Assembly: GCA_040877875.1 (NCBI GenBank)
Contig: JBBDNC010000083.1
Span: forward strand, 1 to 25,253
DNA length: 25,253 nucleotides
Direction of reading: 5' to 3'
From: JBBDNC01 sp040877875
GTDB taxonomy: Bacteria > Bacteroidota > Rhodothermia > Balneolales > Balneolaceae
Of the stretch, positions 18,401 through 25,053 are shown piece after piece (the first letter of the stretch is position 1; each line of letters opens with the position of its first letter). Under the pieces are notes generated by a model. It saw only the letters and a program-made list of their open reading frames with translations. It did no database searches and had not been told where the DNA came from. A program made the position numbers and the translations under genes.

Positions 18401-18991
18401 GAAATGAGTTACGTTTTGCAGCAGTCCGAACGATTGAGCGACAAGATTAATTTGATAAGCGAGGTGATTTCGGCCCAGCAAAGCCATGTAGGAGCGGACA
18501 TACAGGCTGATCAGACTTCACTTCTGGAGATGATTGACAATGCCCTTACTTTGCTGGCCGGGTCTATCGAACGGCACGGTATTGTCATTGAAAAGGATTT
18601 ACAGGCTACGGATCCGATTGTCACCCAACGTTCAAAACTGATCCATGTGCTTGTAAATATTTTCAAAAATGCAAAGGAAGCTATGGCTGATTACACAACA
18701 AATGAGAAAAATATTACCATAAAAACCTGGCAGGGCGAGAGCTATGTTTATCTCTCTGTTTCAGACAACGGGCCCGGAATCAAGCCGGAACATCTGGACA
18801 AAATTTTTACCCATGGATTTACGACCAAAAAGAACGGTCATGGATTCGGATTACACAACACAGCCAATTCCATGAATGAAATGGGTGGAAAAATTGAAGT
18901 TCAAAGTGAGGGAGAAGGGAAAGGAACAACATTTATCCTTTCGTTTCCTGTCCATCCGATATCCGCCGTTAAGAATCCCGCTTACGAGTGA
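15482..18991 (+). CDS. Periplasmic propeller sensor histidine kinase (Reg_prop/Y_Y_Y/HATPase)
   Basis: This 1169-residue membrane sensor kinase has an N-terminal hydrophobic signal (about 18-36, ending TEAQ) that exports a large sensor. I count about 14 Reg_prop-type repeats (pattern LWIGT-GGL-RY) between residues 65 and 690, enough for two seven-bladed propellers. A Y_Y_Y domain follows (about 735-810), one transmembrane helix (824-843), a coiled coil, and a phospho-acceptor helix with H905 in GVIHNVGNILN. This is a variant H-box, not the usual HELRTPL. The ATPase domain has N1063 (FKNAKEA), DNGPGI (D1095) and a GHGFGLHNT lid. There is no receiver and no AraC-type HTH, unlike hybrid two-component systems with the same sensor. 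No response regulator gene lies beside it, so its partner is unknown. An in-frame ATG at 15494 is an alternative start. Confidence 0.9.
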   Translation: MLYLMTYSHLNFARCILKSGFLLTLLSLFYLNTLTEAQTVGQKPDLKFQRIYEGLISNRVSAVYQDSFGYMWFGTHSGLHRYDGIEFHIYSTNSDSTSINDNFIGAIYEDSEGRLWIGTGNGMARYNRSRDNFTRFQLPAEGQVPAGETNMINSILEDQDGRMWISGSSKGLYYFDRDQQQFFAFGELEDVTVNEMASGNGNTLWLATTDNGLGKVNITTGEVEFYRQDPSDPRSITSSFVFRVATDQEGVVWAGTRNSGLNKLVIENGQPVFDPYLHEPGNPNSLGNNSIHALHVDPSNNLWVGNDNGGLHLLNKNNDTFFRYESEPDDPLSLSHDSIWSIFHDREGRLWIGTAQSGINVHDRFQSKFTHYYQYSSSQNSLNNNIIRDFQEKEDGDIWIATDGGGLNLFKREQRVFQSYQNNPDDPQSLRSDAVISLNIDNEGTLWVGTWGGGMNLLLDEERGVFETFKERFNINDYPFNHVFDVHFDDPYIWLAAFEEGLYRYNRTSGVLRLFNSNPDNPESLISNYAVRIFEDSMNNLWIATNEGLSLLKEEDKEEGIFRTFSHTSDDPHSIAGNTVNQIFEDRNQTIWAVTTSGLSKYVGEEDRFENYYQSDGLPSNELRSITEDDDGNFWIGSISGITKFDPANKTFINYDQSDGLQGNEFSRYSVHKTQKGELLFGGMNGFNLFHPDDIRNNPNTPEVYLTDLKLFNESVNLSDPDSPLQKQISVTDTLTLSYQQNVITFDFIALNYTQPEHNQYAYWMEGFEEDWNYVGAQRNATYTNLRPGEYVFHVKASNNDGIWNEEGTSLRLIVTPPFWQTSWFYVLSALLITGIILTIYRLRVRSIRQRNKMLEREVAERTDELKKKNIDLEKTLKELEETKDELVEKAHKAGMADIATGVIHNVGNILNSVNTSAEMIKESVKKSNVEKLCQANSILRKHIDEMEEFISNDPKGMKLMEYYLALEEPLKNEMSYVLQQSERLSDKINLISEVISAQQSHVGADIQADQTSLLEMIDNALTLLAGSIERHGIVIEKDLQATDPIVTQRSKLIHVLVNIFKNAKEAMADYTTNEKNITIKTWQGESYVYLSVSDNGPGIKPEHLDKIFTHGFTTKKNGHGFGLHNTANSMNEMGGKIEVQSEGEGKGTTFILSFPVHPISAVKNPAYE

Positions 18992-19016
18992 ATCCTGACC
19001 TTTCATCATCGCCTCC

Positions 19017-19026
19017 TTCCGGCGGA
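19017..19026. repeat. GC-rich TTCCGGCGGA motif after the kinase stop
   Basis: This shortened version of the TTCCGG(Y)CGGCGRA motif lies 25 bp past the kinase stop and is preceded by CC, as in the copy at 19976. It lacks the central CGGC. The rest of the gap to 19182 shows only a 5-bp ACGAT/ATCGT stem near 19055. Confidence 0.35.
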
Positions 19027-19182
19027 TTGAATTTTGATTTATTTAAAAAGCCTGACGATCTTGAATCGTATTCCTTAAAACCGGAACCTCAGGTTTATCA
19101 AATGACCGGAATTTTCACATCCCCTGTATTCATCTGAAGCCTGATTTACGAACTGACGAATGAATAGAAATAAAAAGACAGA

Positions 19183-19959
19183 ATGGACCTACAATTAGAT
19201 AAACAACGTTTCATCATCTGCGGTGCCAGCAGCGGATTTGGAAAAGCTGTTGCCGAGACCCTGCTCCGGGAGGGAGCCCGCTGCATCGTCGTTGCCCGCA
19301 GGGGAGACAAACTCAGGGAAAACTTTGCAGAATTTAAAGACCGGGTGGAAATCATAGAGGCAGATATAACACATCCTTCCACACTGGATCGAATTGTCGA
19401 AATTGCAAAAACATCAACCCTGCACGGGGCTGTCATCAACGCCGGAGGCCCGCCGGCAGGCACACCCCTCGAAACCGACATGCAGCAGTGGGACGATGCC
19501 TACCAATTGGTGATGCGATGGAAAATCGATCTGTCCTTGCGGCTCACTCCCCTGCTAAAAGAAAACGGGTATGGCCGCCTGCTGTTTATAGAAAGCAAAT
19601 CCGTGAAACAACCCATTCCGCTGCTCGTTTTGAGCAATTCGTTCAGGGCGGGAGTGATCGGATTTGCCAAATCACTTTCGATGGAAGTAGCAGGGGATGG
19701 AATCACCGTCAATGTCCTGGCACCCGGAGCCCATAACACTCCGGCGATTGAACGGGTAATCCAAAAAAACAGTGAACTGAATAAGATTTCTTACGAGGAA
19801 GCTAAAGCCCGAACGGTAAACTCCATCCCCGTCGGGAGGATGGGAGAAGCCGGCGAGATAGCAAGCCTGGCTGCCTGGCTTCTATCTCCCCACAGCGGTT
19901 ACGTAACAGGACAGACGATCAGCCATGACGGTGGCTCCATATCAGGACTTTTCGGGTAG
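19183..19959 (+). CDS. SDR-fold protein with non-canonical active site
   Basis: This 258-residue Rossmann-fold protein resembles 3-oxoacyl-ACP reductase-like short-chain dehydrogenases. The nucleotide loop is GASSGFG (14-20), followed by NAGG (86-89), a Ser in FIESKS (138 or 140), ITVNVLAPGAHNT and the C-terminal GYVTGQTISHDGGS. The catalytic YxxxK is missing: the region that should read YSASK reads SNSFR (151-155). I know a group of BKR-like SDRs that lack the canonical tetrad, and this fits it. It may be a reductase with a changed mechanism or a binding protein; the substrate is unknown. The YjbQ-family gene follows after 73 bp on the same strand and may be co-transcribed. Confidence 0.85.
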   Translation: MDLQLDKQRFIICGASSGFGKAVAETLLREGARCIVVARRGDKLRENFAEFKDRVEIIEADITHPSTLDRIVEIAKTSTLHGAVINAGGPPAGTPLETDMQQWDDAYQLVMRWKIDLSLRLTPLLKENGYGRLLFIESKSVKQPIPLLVLSNSFRAGVIGFAKSLSMEVAGDGITVNVLAPGAHNTPAIERVIQKNSELNKISYEEAKARTVNSIPVGRMGEAGEIASLAAWLLSPHSGYVTGQTISHDGGSISGLFG

Positions 19960-19975
19960 GAAGAGGAAAGCCACC

Positions 19976-19989
19976 TTCCGGCCGGCGAA
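19976..19989. repeat. GC-rich TTCCGGCCGGCGAA motif after the SDR stop
   Basis: This lies 17 bp past the SDR stop and contains the palindromic core CCGGCCGG shared with 4068-4085. It sits in the short gap before the YjbQ-family gene, so if both are co-transcribed it would be within the message. Confidence 0.5.
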
Positions 19990-20032
19990 CGCCAGGCATA
20001 CGAGACTCCAACTTCCAAACTCTTTTGATAGT

Positions 20033-20461
20033 ATGACAGTCACACAGAAACAGATTACTCTTTCTCCAAAACCGCGGGGGTTTCACCTGGTCACAGATGA
20101 GATCCTGGATCAATTCCCCGAATTAAAAAATATCGGGGCAGGCGTGGCCCACTTTTTTATTCAGCATACCAGTGCAGGCCTGACAATCAATGAAAATGCC
20201 GACCCGTCGGTTCGCCGTGATTTTGAGACTCACTTCAACAGGATGGTTCCGGAAGACGTGTCCATGTATGAACACACTCTGGAAGGCTCGGACGATATGA
20301 CCTCGCACATCAAAAGCTCCCTACTGGGTCACTCGCTCAGCATTCCCGTCCAACAGGGCAGGCTGGCCCTGGGTACGTGGCAGGGAATCTACTTATGCGA
20401 ACACCGGAACCGGGGCGGGTCAAGAAAACTGATGGTCACTGTATTCGGAGAGAAAGCTTAG
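20033..20461 (+). CDS. YjbQ/UPF0047 family protein
   Basis: This 142-residue protein belongs to the widely conserved UPF0047 (YjbQ) family. Members have been reported to show weak thiamine phosphate synthase activity; the real role is unsettled. Family signatures are all present: QHTSAGLTINENADP, EGSDDMTSHIKSSL, PVQQGRLALGTWQGIYLCEHR and the closing LMVTVFGE. The conserved His, Asn/Glu and Cys-Glu-His residues that line the putative pocket are intact. I chose the ATG at 20033 because it gives the usual family length; the open frame extends back to 19925, but that would overlap the SDR gene and add 36 low-complexity residues. The gene converges on the TonB-dependent receptor with 47 bp between stops and no clear terminator hairpin. 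Confidence 0.9.
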   Translation: MTVTQKQITLSPKPRGFHLVTDEILDQFPELKNIGAGVAHFFIQHTSAGLTINENADPSVRRDFETHFNRMVPEDVSMYEHTLEGSDDMTSHIKSSLLGHSLSIPVQQGRLALGTWQGIYLCEHRNRGGSRKLMVTVFGEKA

Positions 20462-20508
20462 GAACCTATACACTTTCCTGCATAGGGTATATTCTGCAGA
20501 AAAGGGAG

Positions 20509-22779
20509 TCACCGTGTTTCAAGCTGCAGCGAAATATAAGGAGCGAATGGAATCTGATCGATTCTGCGGTGGGTGAATACATCGTAATAAAAGAAATTGG
20601 TATGATCATAGGTGTTAATAGCTCCCACTTCCAAATTCAACTGATAGGATGGAAATAATATAGATCGTTCGAGAGACAGATCCAGCCGGTGATAGGTAGG
20701 AGTTCGCCCCTGGAACGGCTTATCCAGTATGACGCGGGGAGTACCGAAGGATTGGCGAACATTTGGCAACTGCTCATCGAAATAGTGTACCTCATCAAAA
20801 CCGATCGGTTGGGTAAAGGGAAGGCCGGTACCGAGCTGCCAGCGGAGGCCCACTGTATACTTTCCGAGTTCTACGCTGAGTAAGCCGTTTAGCTGGTGAC
20901 GCCGGTCGTGAGAGGGATGATACTTTTGAACAGGTTCGCCGAACCAAATATTAAAATGATCCTGTGCTGCCTCGTATTCAATCCAGGAAAATCCATACCC
21001 GATAAACCCGTAAACCGGCAGCCGGTTATACTCCAGCCGGAAATCACTTCCATAAATGCGTCCATCCGCCAGTGCAAGATCCGTAGTAAATTGAGCAAGT
21101 GTATTCCATACCGCCACCGGCTGGTCGCTGATCCATTTATGATACCCTTCGAGGGAGATATGAAATCCGCCTCCCAGTGACTGCTGCCAGCCGGCCAGGG
21201 CATGAAGTGATTGAATCGGGGATTCATCCAGCGGGGGCGGCATCCAGGCAGTAAAAACCGAGCTGGCATCCCGGGTATCATTCAAACCGACCAGCGTCTG
21301 TGTATAGCGGCCGAAAGCAAGATTCAATTCGGCATCTTCCAGTCCCGGCGGCTCCCAGGACATTCTGAACCGGGGTTCCAGCGTCGGCGGAAAATTTTGA
21401 CGGTAGAGAGTCAGAACCGTCCCCGGGTAGATTGTGACCGGGTCTCCAAGCGGGATGATCGCCTCTATATTGCCCCCTCCACTGAACATGTGGGTTCTCC
21501 CTTCCCTCGGAATTTGAAATTGTTCACTCATATCGAAATTCAACGTTTGCATACGAACAAACATCCCGTAATTAAACCTCGTGGGACCTATATAGCGTGT
21601 AAGGTTTACATCCAGATTAAACCGTGTAACCTTTGAAAAACGGTCCGGATCCTGGCTTTGTCCTACAGCATTCGAAACATGAGACAGGCCGGCATTCATA
21701 TCAAAAAGCAAATCAGAGCCCGGAGGAAGAATCACACAGCGTCCGCCGAGTACGAAGTTGTTCCATTTAAAAACTTCACCCCTTTCGAAGTCCAATTGCC
21801 CGCGATCATAAGTTCGCATTGTCATGGCCGAGCAGCGTGTATCGTTCTCACCGTAGTGGCTTAGTTTGAGATACTGGCTCTCAAACCTGAGGGGTTGTTC
21901 CGAAGGCAAAAACCAGGGGCTTGTCTCTTCGATCAAAGAGCGCCGGACGGCCGCGATGATTGCCGATTCCCCCCTGGCGATGGGTGTTTCAAAAGTCACT
22001 TCTCCCAAAAAGGGGCTCACGGTAACCGAACCGCCGGGCTCATAGCGATCCCCGTCCCTCATTTTAACATCAATCACCGAAGAGATTCGTCCACTATATC
22101 TCGGTGCAAAACCTCCCGCATAAACATCCGCATCATTCACAAGATCGGATGGAAAAACCGAGAAGAAACCGAGAATATGAAACGGCTGGAAGATCATCGT
22201 TCCGTCCATCAGAACCATATTCCCGGTAGGAGTGCCTCCCCGGATAAAAAGCTGTCCCCCGCGGTCGCCCGCAGCCACAACACCGGGCAATGCCTGGAGA
22301 TAGCTGGCCAGGTCGCCGCCACCGCCAGGGGTCGGTACCCTTCGGATATCCGCCGAGGTAACTCTTTGCCGCCCGGCCTGTACCCTGGCTGCTCCGCCGG
22401 ACGGTGCAACGATCACCTCGTCAAGCTGCTCCTCGTCCGGTTCCAGCTCGATGCTGACCGTCCGGACTTCTTCGCTGCTCAGGGTCAGGGTATCTTCAAA
22501 TGTATTATAACCGATAAAGCTGACACGAAAAGCATATTCACCCGGTTCCAGGTTAGTTACCTGGTAAAATCCGTTCTGATCCGTGGCCATCCCGCGAAAG
22601 TGATCCAATGAAAGTTCCCGCAAGGTAACATTTGCCCCTTCAAGAGGCTGGCCGGATGGCCGGTCAGTGATAATTCCCTGAACAGTAGTCTGTGCAAGGA
22701 TTTCCCCCGCTGTCAAGACTATAGACAGGAGACCGGCTAATAGCAAAAGAATCGGGTATTTGTGCAAACCGGTTTCCAT
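20509..22779 (-). CDS. TonB-dependent receptor with carboxypeptidase-like N-domain
   Basis: This 756-residue outer-membrane beta-barrel receptor takes up a ligand using the TonB/proton motive force. A signal peptide (hydrophobic ILLLLAGLLSIVLTAG, ending EILAQ near residue 30) leads into a carboxypeptidase-regulatory-like domain (about 31-115; GIITDRPSGQPLEGANVTL, FYQVTNLEPGEYAFRVSFIG). The plug follows (LDEVIV, then LPGV..GDRGGQLFIRGG, and SSVIDVKMRDG), then a barrel rich in alternating strands. It is on the small side for Bacteroidota receptors, which often exceed 900 residues. No SusD-like partner is adjacent, arguing against a polysaccharide-utilisation system. It lies 112 bp downstream of the metal ATPase on the same strand, so a metal or metal-chelate ligand is possible but unproven. 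Confidence 0.9.
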   Translation of the reverse strand: METGLHKYPILLLLAGLLSIVLTAGEILAQTTVQGIITDRPSGQPLEGANVTLRELSLDHFRGMATDQNGFYQVTNLEPGEYAFRVSFIGYNTFEDTLTLSSEEVRTVSIELEPDEEQLDEVIVAPSGGAARVQAGRQRVTSADIRRVPTPGGGGDLASYLQALPGVVAAGDRGGQLFIRGGTPTGNMVLMDGTMIFQPFHILGFFSVFPSDLVNDADVYAGGFAPRYSGRISSVIDVKMRDGDRYEPGGSVTVSPFLGEVTFETPIARGESAIIAAVRRSLIEETSPWFLPSEQPLRFESQYLKLSHYGENDTRCSAMTMRTYDRGQLDFERGEVFKWNNFVLGGRCVILPPGSDLLFDMNAGLSHVSNAVGQSQDPDRFSKVTRFNLDVNLTRYIGPTRFNYGMFVRMQTLNFDMSEQFQIPREGRTHMFSGGGNIEAIIPLGDPVTIYPGTVLTLYRQNFPPTLEPRFRMSWEPPGLEDAELNLAFGRYTQTLVGLNDTRDASSVFTAWMPPPLDESPIQSLHALAGWQQSLGGGFHISLEGYHKWISDQPVAVWNTLAQFTTDLALADGRIYGSDFRLEYNRLPVYGFIGYGFSWIEYEAAQDHFNIWFGEPVQKYHPSHDRRHQLNGLLSVELGKYTVGLRWQLGTGLPFTQPIGFDEVHYFDEQLPNVRQSFGTPRVILDKPFQGRTPTYHRLDLSLERSILFPSYQLNLEVGAINTYDHTNFFYYDVFTHRRIDQIPFAPYISLQLETR

Positions 22780-22891
22780 AAGATATGATTAATAGATTCA
22801 ATTGCCGTACATAATCGTAAAGTCTCCCGATAACGTCAACTCTCCGTCCACAAGCTATTGAAGCAGACCGGTACAGCCTGACTCATCTTTC

Positions 22892-24826
22892 CTATTCCTG
22901 CTTCAGCAAGCGCAGTCCGTTGAAAACCACCAGAAGTGTACTTCCTTCATGCCCGACAACACCCAGGGGAAGCGGCAGTTGAAACAGAAATACAGAAGAA
23001 ACCAGCAAGGCGATGACGGCCAGGCTGAAAGCGATATTTTGCCATACTACTTTTTGTGCTTTTCGGGCCAGTCGGATTACATAGGGCAGTTTCAGTAAAT
23101 CATCCGACATCAAGACCACGTCTGCCGTTTCAAGTGCTACATCGGTTCCCACGGCCCCCATGGCAATCCCGAGATTGCTTGCAGCCAATGCCGGTGCGTC
23201 ATTTACCCCATCGCCAACCATGGCGACCGGTTCCTTTTCAGACAGTGAACGAATCACTTCTACTTTTTGATCGGGCAGCAGTTCAGCATAATAACGTTCG
23301 ATCTTCAACTGACGGGCAACATTCCTTGCCACATTTTCCGAGTCGCCGGTCAAGATAACCGGCCGGTCGATTCCAAGTTCCCTGAGTTGTTGCAGAGCCT
23401 CTGCAGCATCCCCTCTTATTTGATCGGCCAATGCAATGGCTCCCAGCAGGTGTTGATCTATGCTAATGAAAATGAGGGTTTTCCCTTCCTCTTCGAGGCC
23501 TGCAATACGTTGTTCGACTCCGTTTTCACCCATTGTGAATTCCCCGTCAAACATTTTCCTGTTCCCCACTTTCACAAATGATTGACCCACATTTGCGGTA
23601 ACCCCCTTGCCGATCTCGGCTTTAACGGTTTCAGCCTGATTCAATTTCAGGCCCCTCCGGTCTGATTCTCTGACAATAGCAGCGGCCAAATGATGCTCCG
23701 AATGTTTTTCTGCAGATGCCGCATATTCCAACAAATCATCTTCACTTATATCAGGTTGATGCAGTGAGTCGAATAACACAATATCCGTTACCTCGGATTG
23801 CCCGGTCGTCAGGGTTCCCGTCTTGTCGAAGGCCATTGAAGAGATCCGGGCTGTTTCCTCAAGATGGACCCCTCCTTTAAAAAGAACCCCATTCCTGGCT
23901 GCGTTTGCAATGGCAGAGAGAATACTCGCCGGGGTGCTGATAATCAGTGCACAGGGAGAGGACACTACAAGGATGGTCATTGCCCTGTAAAAAGAAGGGT
24001 CGAACGGCTGATTCATAAGAAGTGTCGGGACGACTATCAGTCCGATTGTAAACAAAATGACTCCCAAAGCATACTTCGCCTCAAAATTATCAAGAAATCG
24101 CTGGGTCTGAGCTTTTTCAGACCTGGCTTGTTCAACCATGCGAACAATTTTTGCCAGTGTGGTATCTCCGGCCAGTTTGGTTACCTCGATATCAAGAACC
24201 CCGTTTTCATTTAGGGTGGCGGCAAAAACATCATCCCCTTCCTCTTTTGTGACGGGAGCACTCTCACCGGTAATCGTCGCCTGGTTTACCGAACTGACTC
24301 CTGATATTACCTGTCCGTCGATGGGGATTCGCTCACCGGGACGCACGACAATCGTATCCCCGATTTGCAGTGAATCTACCGGAACAAGTTCTTCCGACCC
24401 GTCATCCGATCTGCGAAGCGCTTCATCGGGACGCAATTTCATAATCGATTCAATTTCCCTTCTACTTCGGCCCATCGCATAATGTTCCAGAGTGTTGCTC
24501 CATGAAAACAGAAACAAAAGTACCGCCCCTTCCAGCCAGTTATCAATCACTGCAGCCCCCACAGCAGCCAGAATCATAAGGGTATCTACATTTAACTTTC
24601 CTTTCAGAAGAGCCTTCATACTCTCAATCGCACCAAAATATCCGCCTGACAAATAACTGATGATATAAAAAATCCGGGTGGTATCCCGACTCATTATATC
24701 AAAAAGACCGCCGAAAAAGCCAAACAGAAGTGCGATCGTGCAGATGACTGTCAATACAATTTCTACCTGATGGCCGGCGGTCATTTTGCGAAAAGCAGCC
24801 GTAAGTTTTTGCAGGAATCCGTTCAT
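22892..24826 (-). CDS. P1B-4-type heavy-metal-translocating ATPase
   Basis: This inner-membrane P-type ATPase is predicted to export a transition metal. The transport motif in the ion-binding helix is SPC (290-292), not CPC, and the last helix carries HEGST (626-630). This pair marks the P1B-4 group (CoaT, CtpD, PfeT-like), whose members export Co(II), Fe(II) or sometimes Zn/Cd. Catalytic motifs: TGES (186-189), phosphorylated D334 in DKTGT, and GDGVND (538-543). It lacks N-terminal HMA domains and is 644 residues, both usual for the group. The nucleotide-domain HP dipeptide, normally SEHPL, reads SEHHL (H378-H379). Similar genes are often labelled cadmium ATPases; the motifs favour Co/Fe. 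A complete dispersed element lies 42 bp upstream of the start and the TonB-dependent receptor is downstream. Confidence 0.92.
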   Translation of the reverse strand: MNGFLQKLTAAFRKMTAGHQVEIVLTVICTIALLFGFFGGLFDIMSRDTTRIFYIISYLSGGYFGAIESMKALLKGKLNVDTLMILAAVGAAVIDNWLEGAVLLFLFSWSNTLEHYAMGRSRREIESIMKLRPDEALRRSDDGSEELVPVDSLQIGDTIVVRPGERIPIDGQVISGVSSVNQATITGESAPVTKEEGDDVFAATLNENGVLDIEVTKLAGDTTLAKIVRMVEQARSEKAQTQRFLDNFEAKYALGVILFTIGLIVVPTLLMNQPFDPSFYRAMTILVVSSPCALIISTPASILSAIANAARNGVLFKGGVHLEETARISSMAFDKTGTLTTGQSEVTDIVLFDSLHQPDISEDDLLEYAASAEKHSEHHLAAAIVRESDRRGLKLNQAETVKAEIGKGVTANVGQSFVKVGNRKMFDGEFTMGENGVEQRIAGLEEEGKTLIFISIDQHLLGAIALADQIRGDAAEALQQLRELGIDRPVILTGDSENVARNVARQLKIERYYAELLPDQKVEVIRSLSEKEPVAMVGDGVNDAPALAASNLGIAMGAVGTDVALETADVVLMSDDLLKLPYVIRLARKAQKVVWQNIAFSLAVIALLVSSVFLFQLPLPLGVVGHEGSTLLVVFNGLRLLKQE

Positions 24827-24868
24827 AATTAAAATATCGTACTATTTCGGCACAACCTCACATTCTAC

Positions 24869-25053
24869 GAAGGCTTTGCAAAATCACTGCGTGTTCAAAA
24901 AATGAGCGTCTTTTTGCCCAATTTCCACATTATCGGGATTTTAAAATCCTCACATATGCATAATATGCTGTGGTTTTAAAATCGCTAACGCGTTCAAAAA
25001 ATGAGCCCTCTGGCTTTGAACTTGAACAAAAATCTTGGTTTTGCAAAGCCTTC
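24869..25053 (+). mobile_element. Complete 185-bp MITE-like element (copy 3)
   Basis: Perfect 15-bp terminal inverted repeats bound the element: GAAGGCTTTGCAAAA (24869-24883) and TTTTGCAAAGCCTTC (25039-25053). The pentamer TCTAC flanks it directly on both sides (24864-24868 and 25054-25058), as expected for a target-site duplication. Inside are two direct copies of GTTCAAAAAATGAGC (24893-24907 and 24992-25006) on either side of a central hairpin (24937-24983). No transposase is encoded, so any mobility would be in trans. It lies between the metal ATPase start and the window end, and the minus-strand frame across it should not be annotated as a protein. Confidence 0.8.
24937..24983. repeat. 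Central hairpin of repeat copy 3
   Basis: GATTTTAAAA and TTTTAAAATC form a perfect 10-bp outer stem, followed by a less paired middle and an inner CATAT/ATATG pairing. The inner sequence is conserved with the copy at 15303-15345 while the outer arms differ but still pair. Confidence 0.8.

Noticed and set aside
19925..20032. N-terminal extension of the YjbQ-family protein from the ATG at 19925
   Set aside because: It overlaps the SDR coding region, spans the GC-rich 3' motif, and would make the protein longer than the family norm of about 140 residues.
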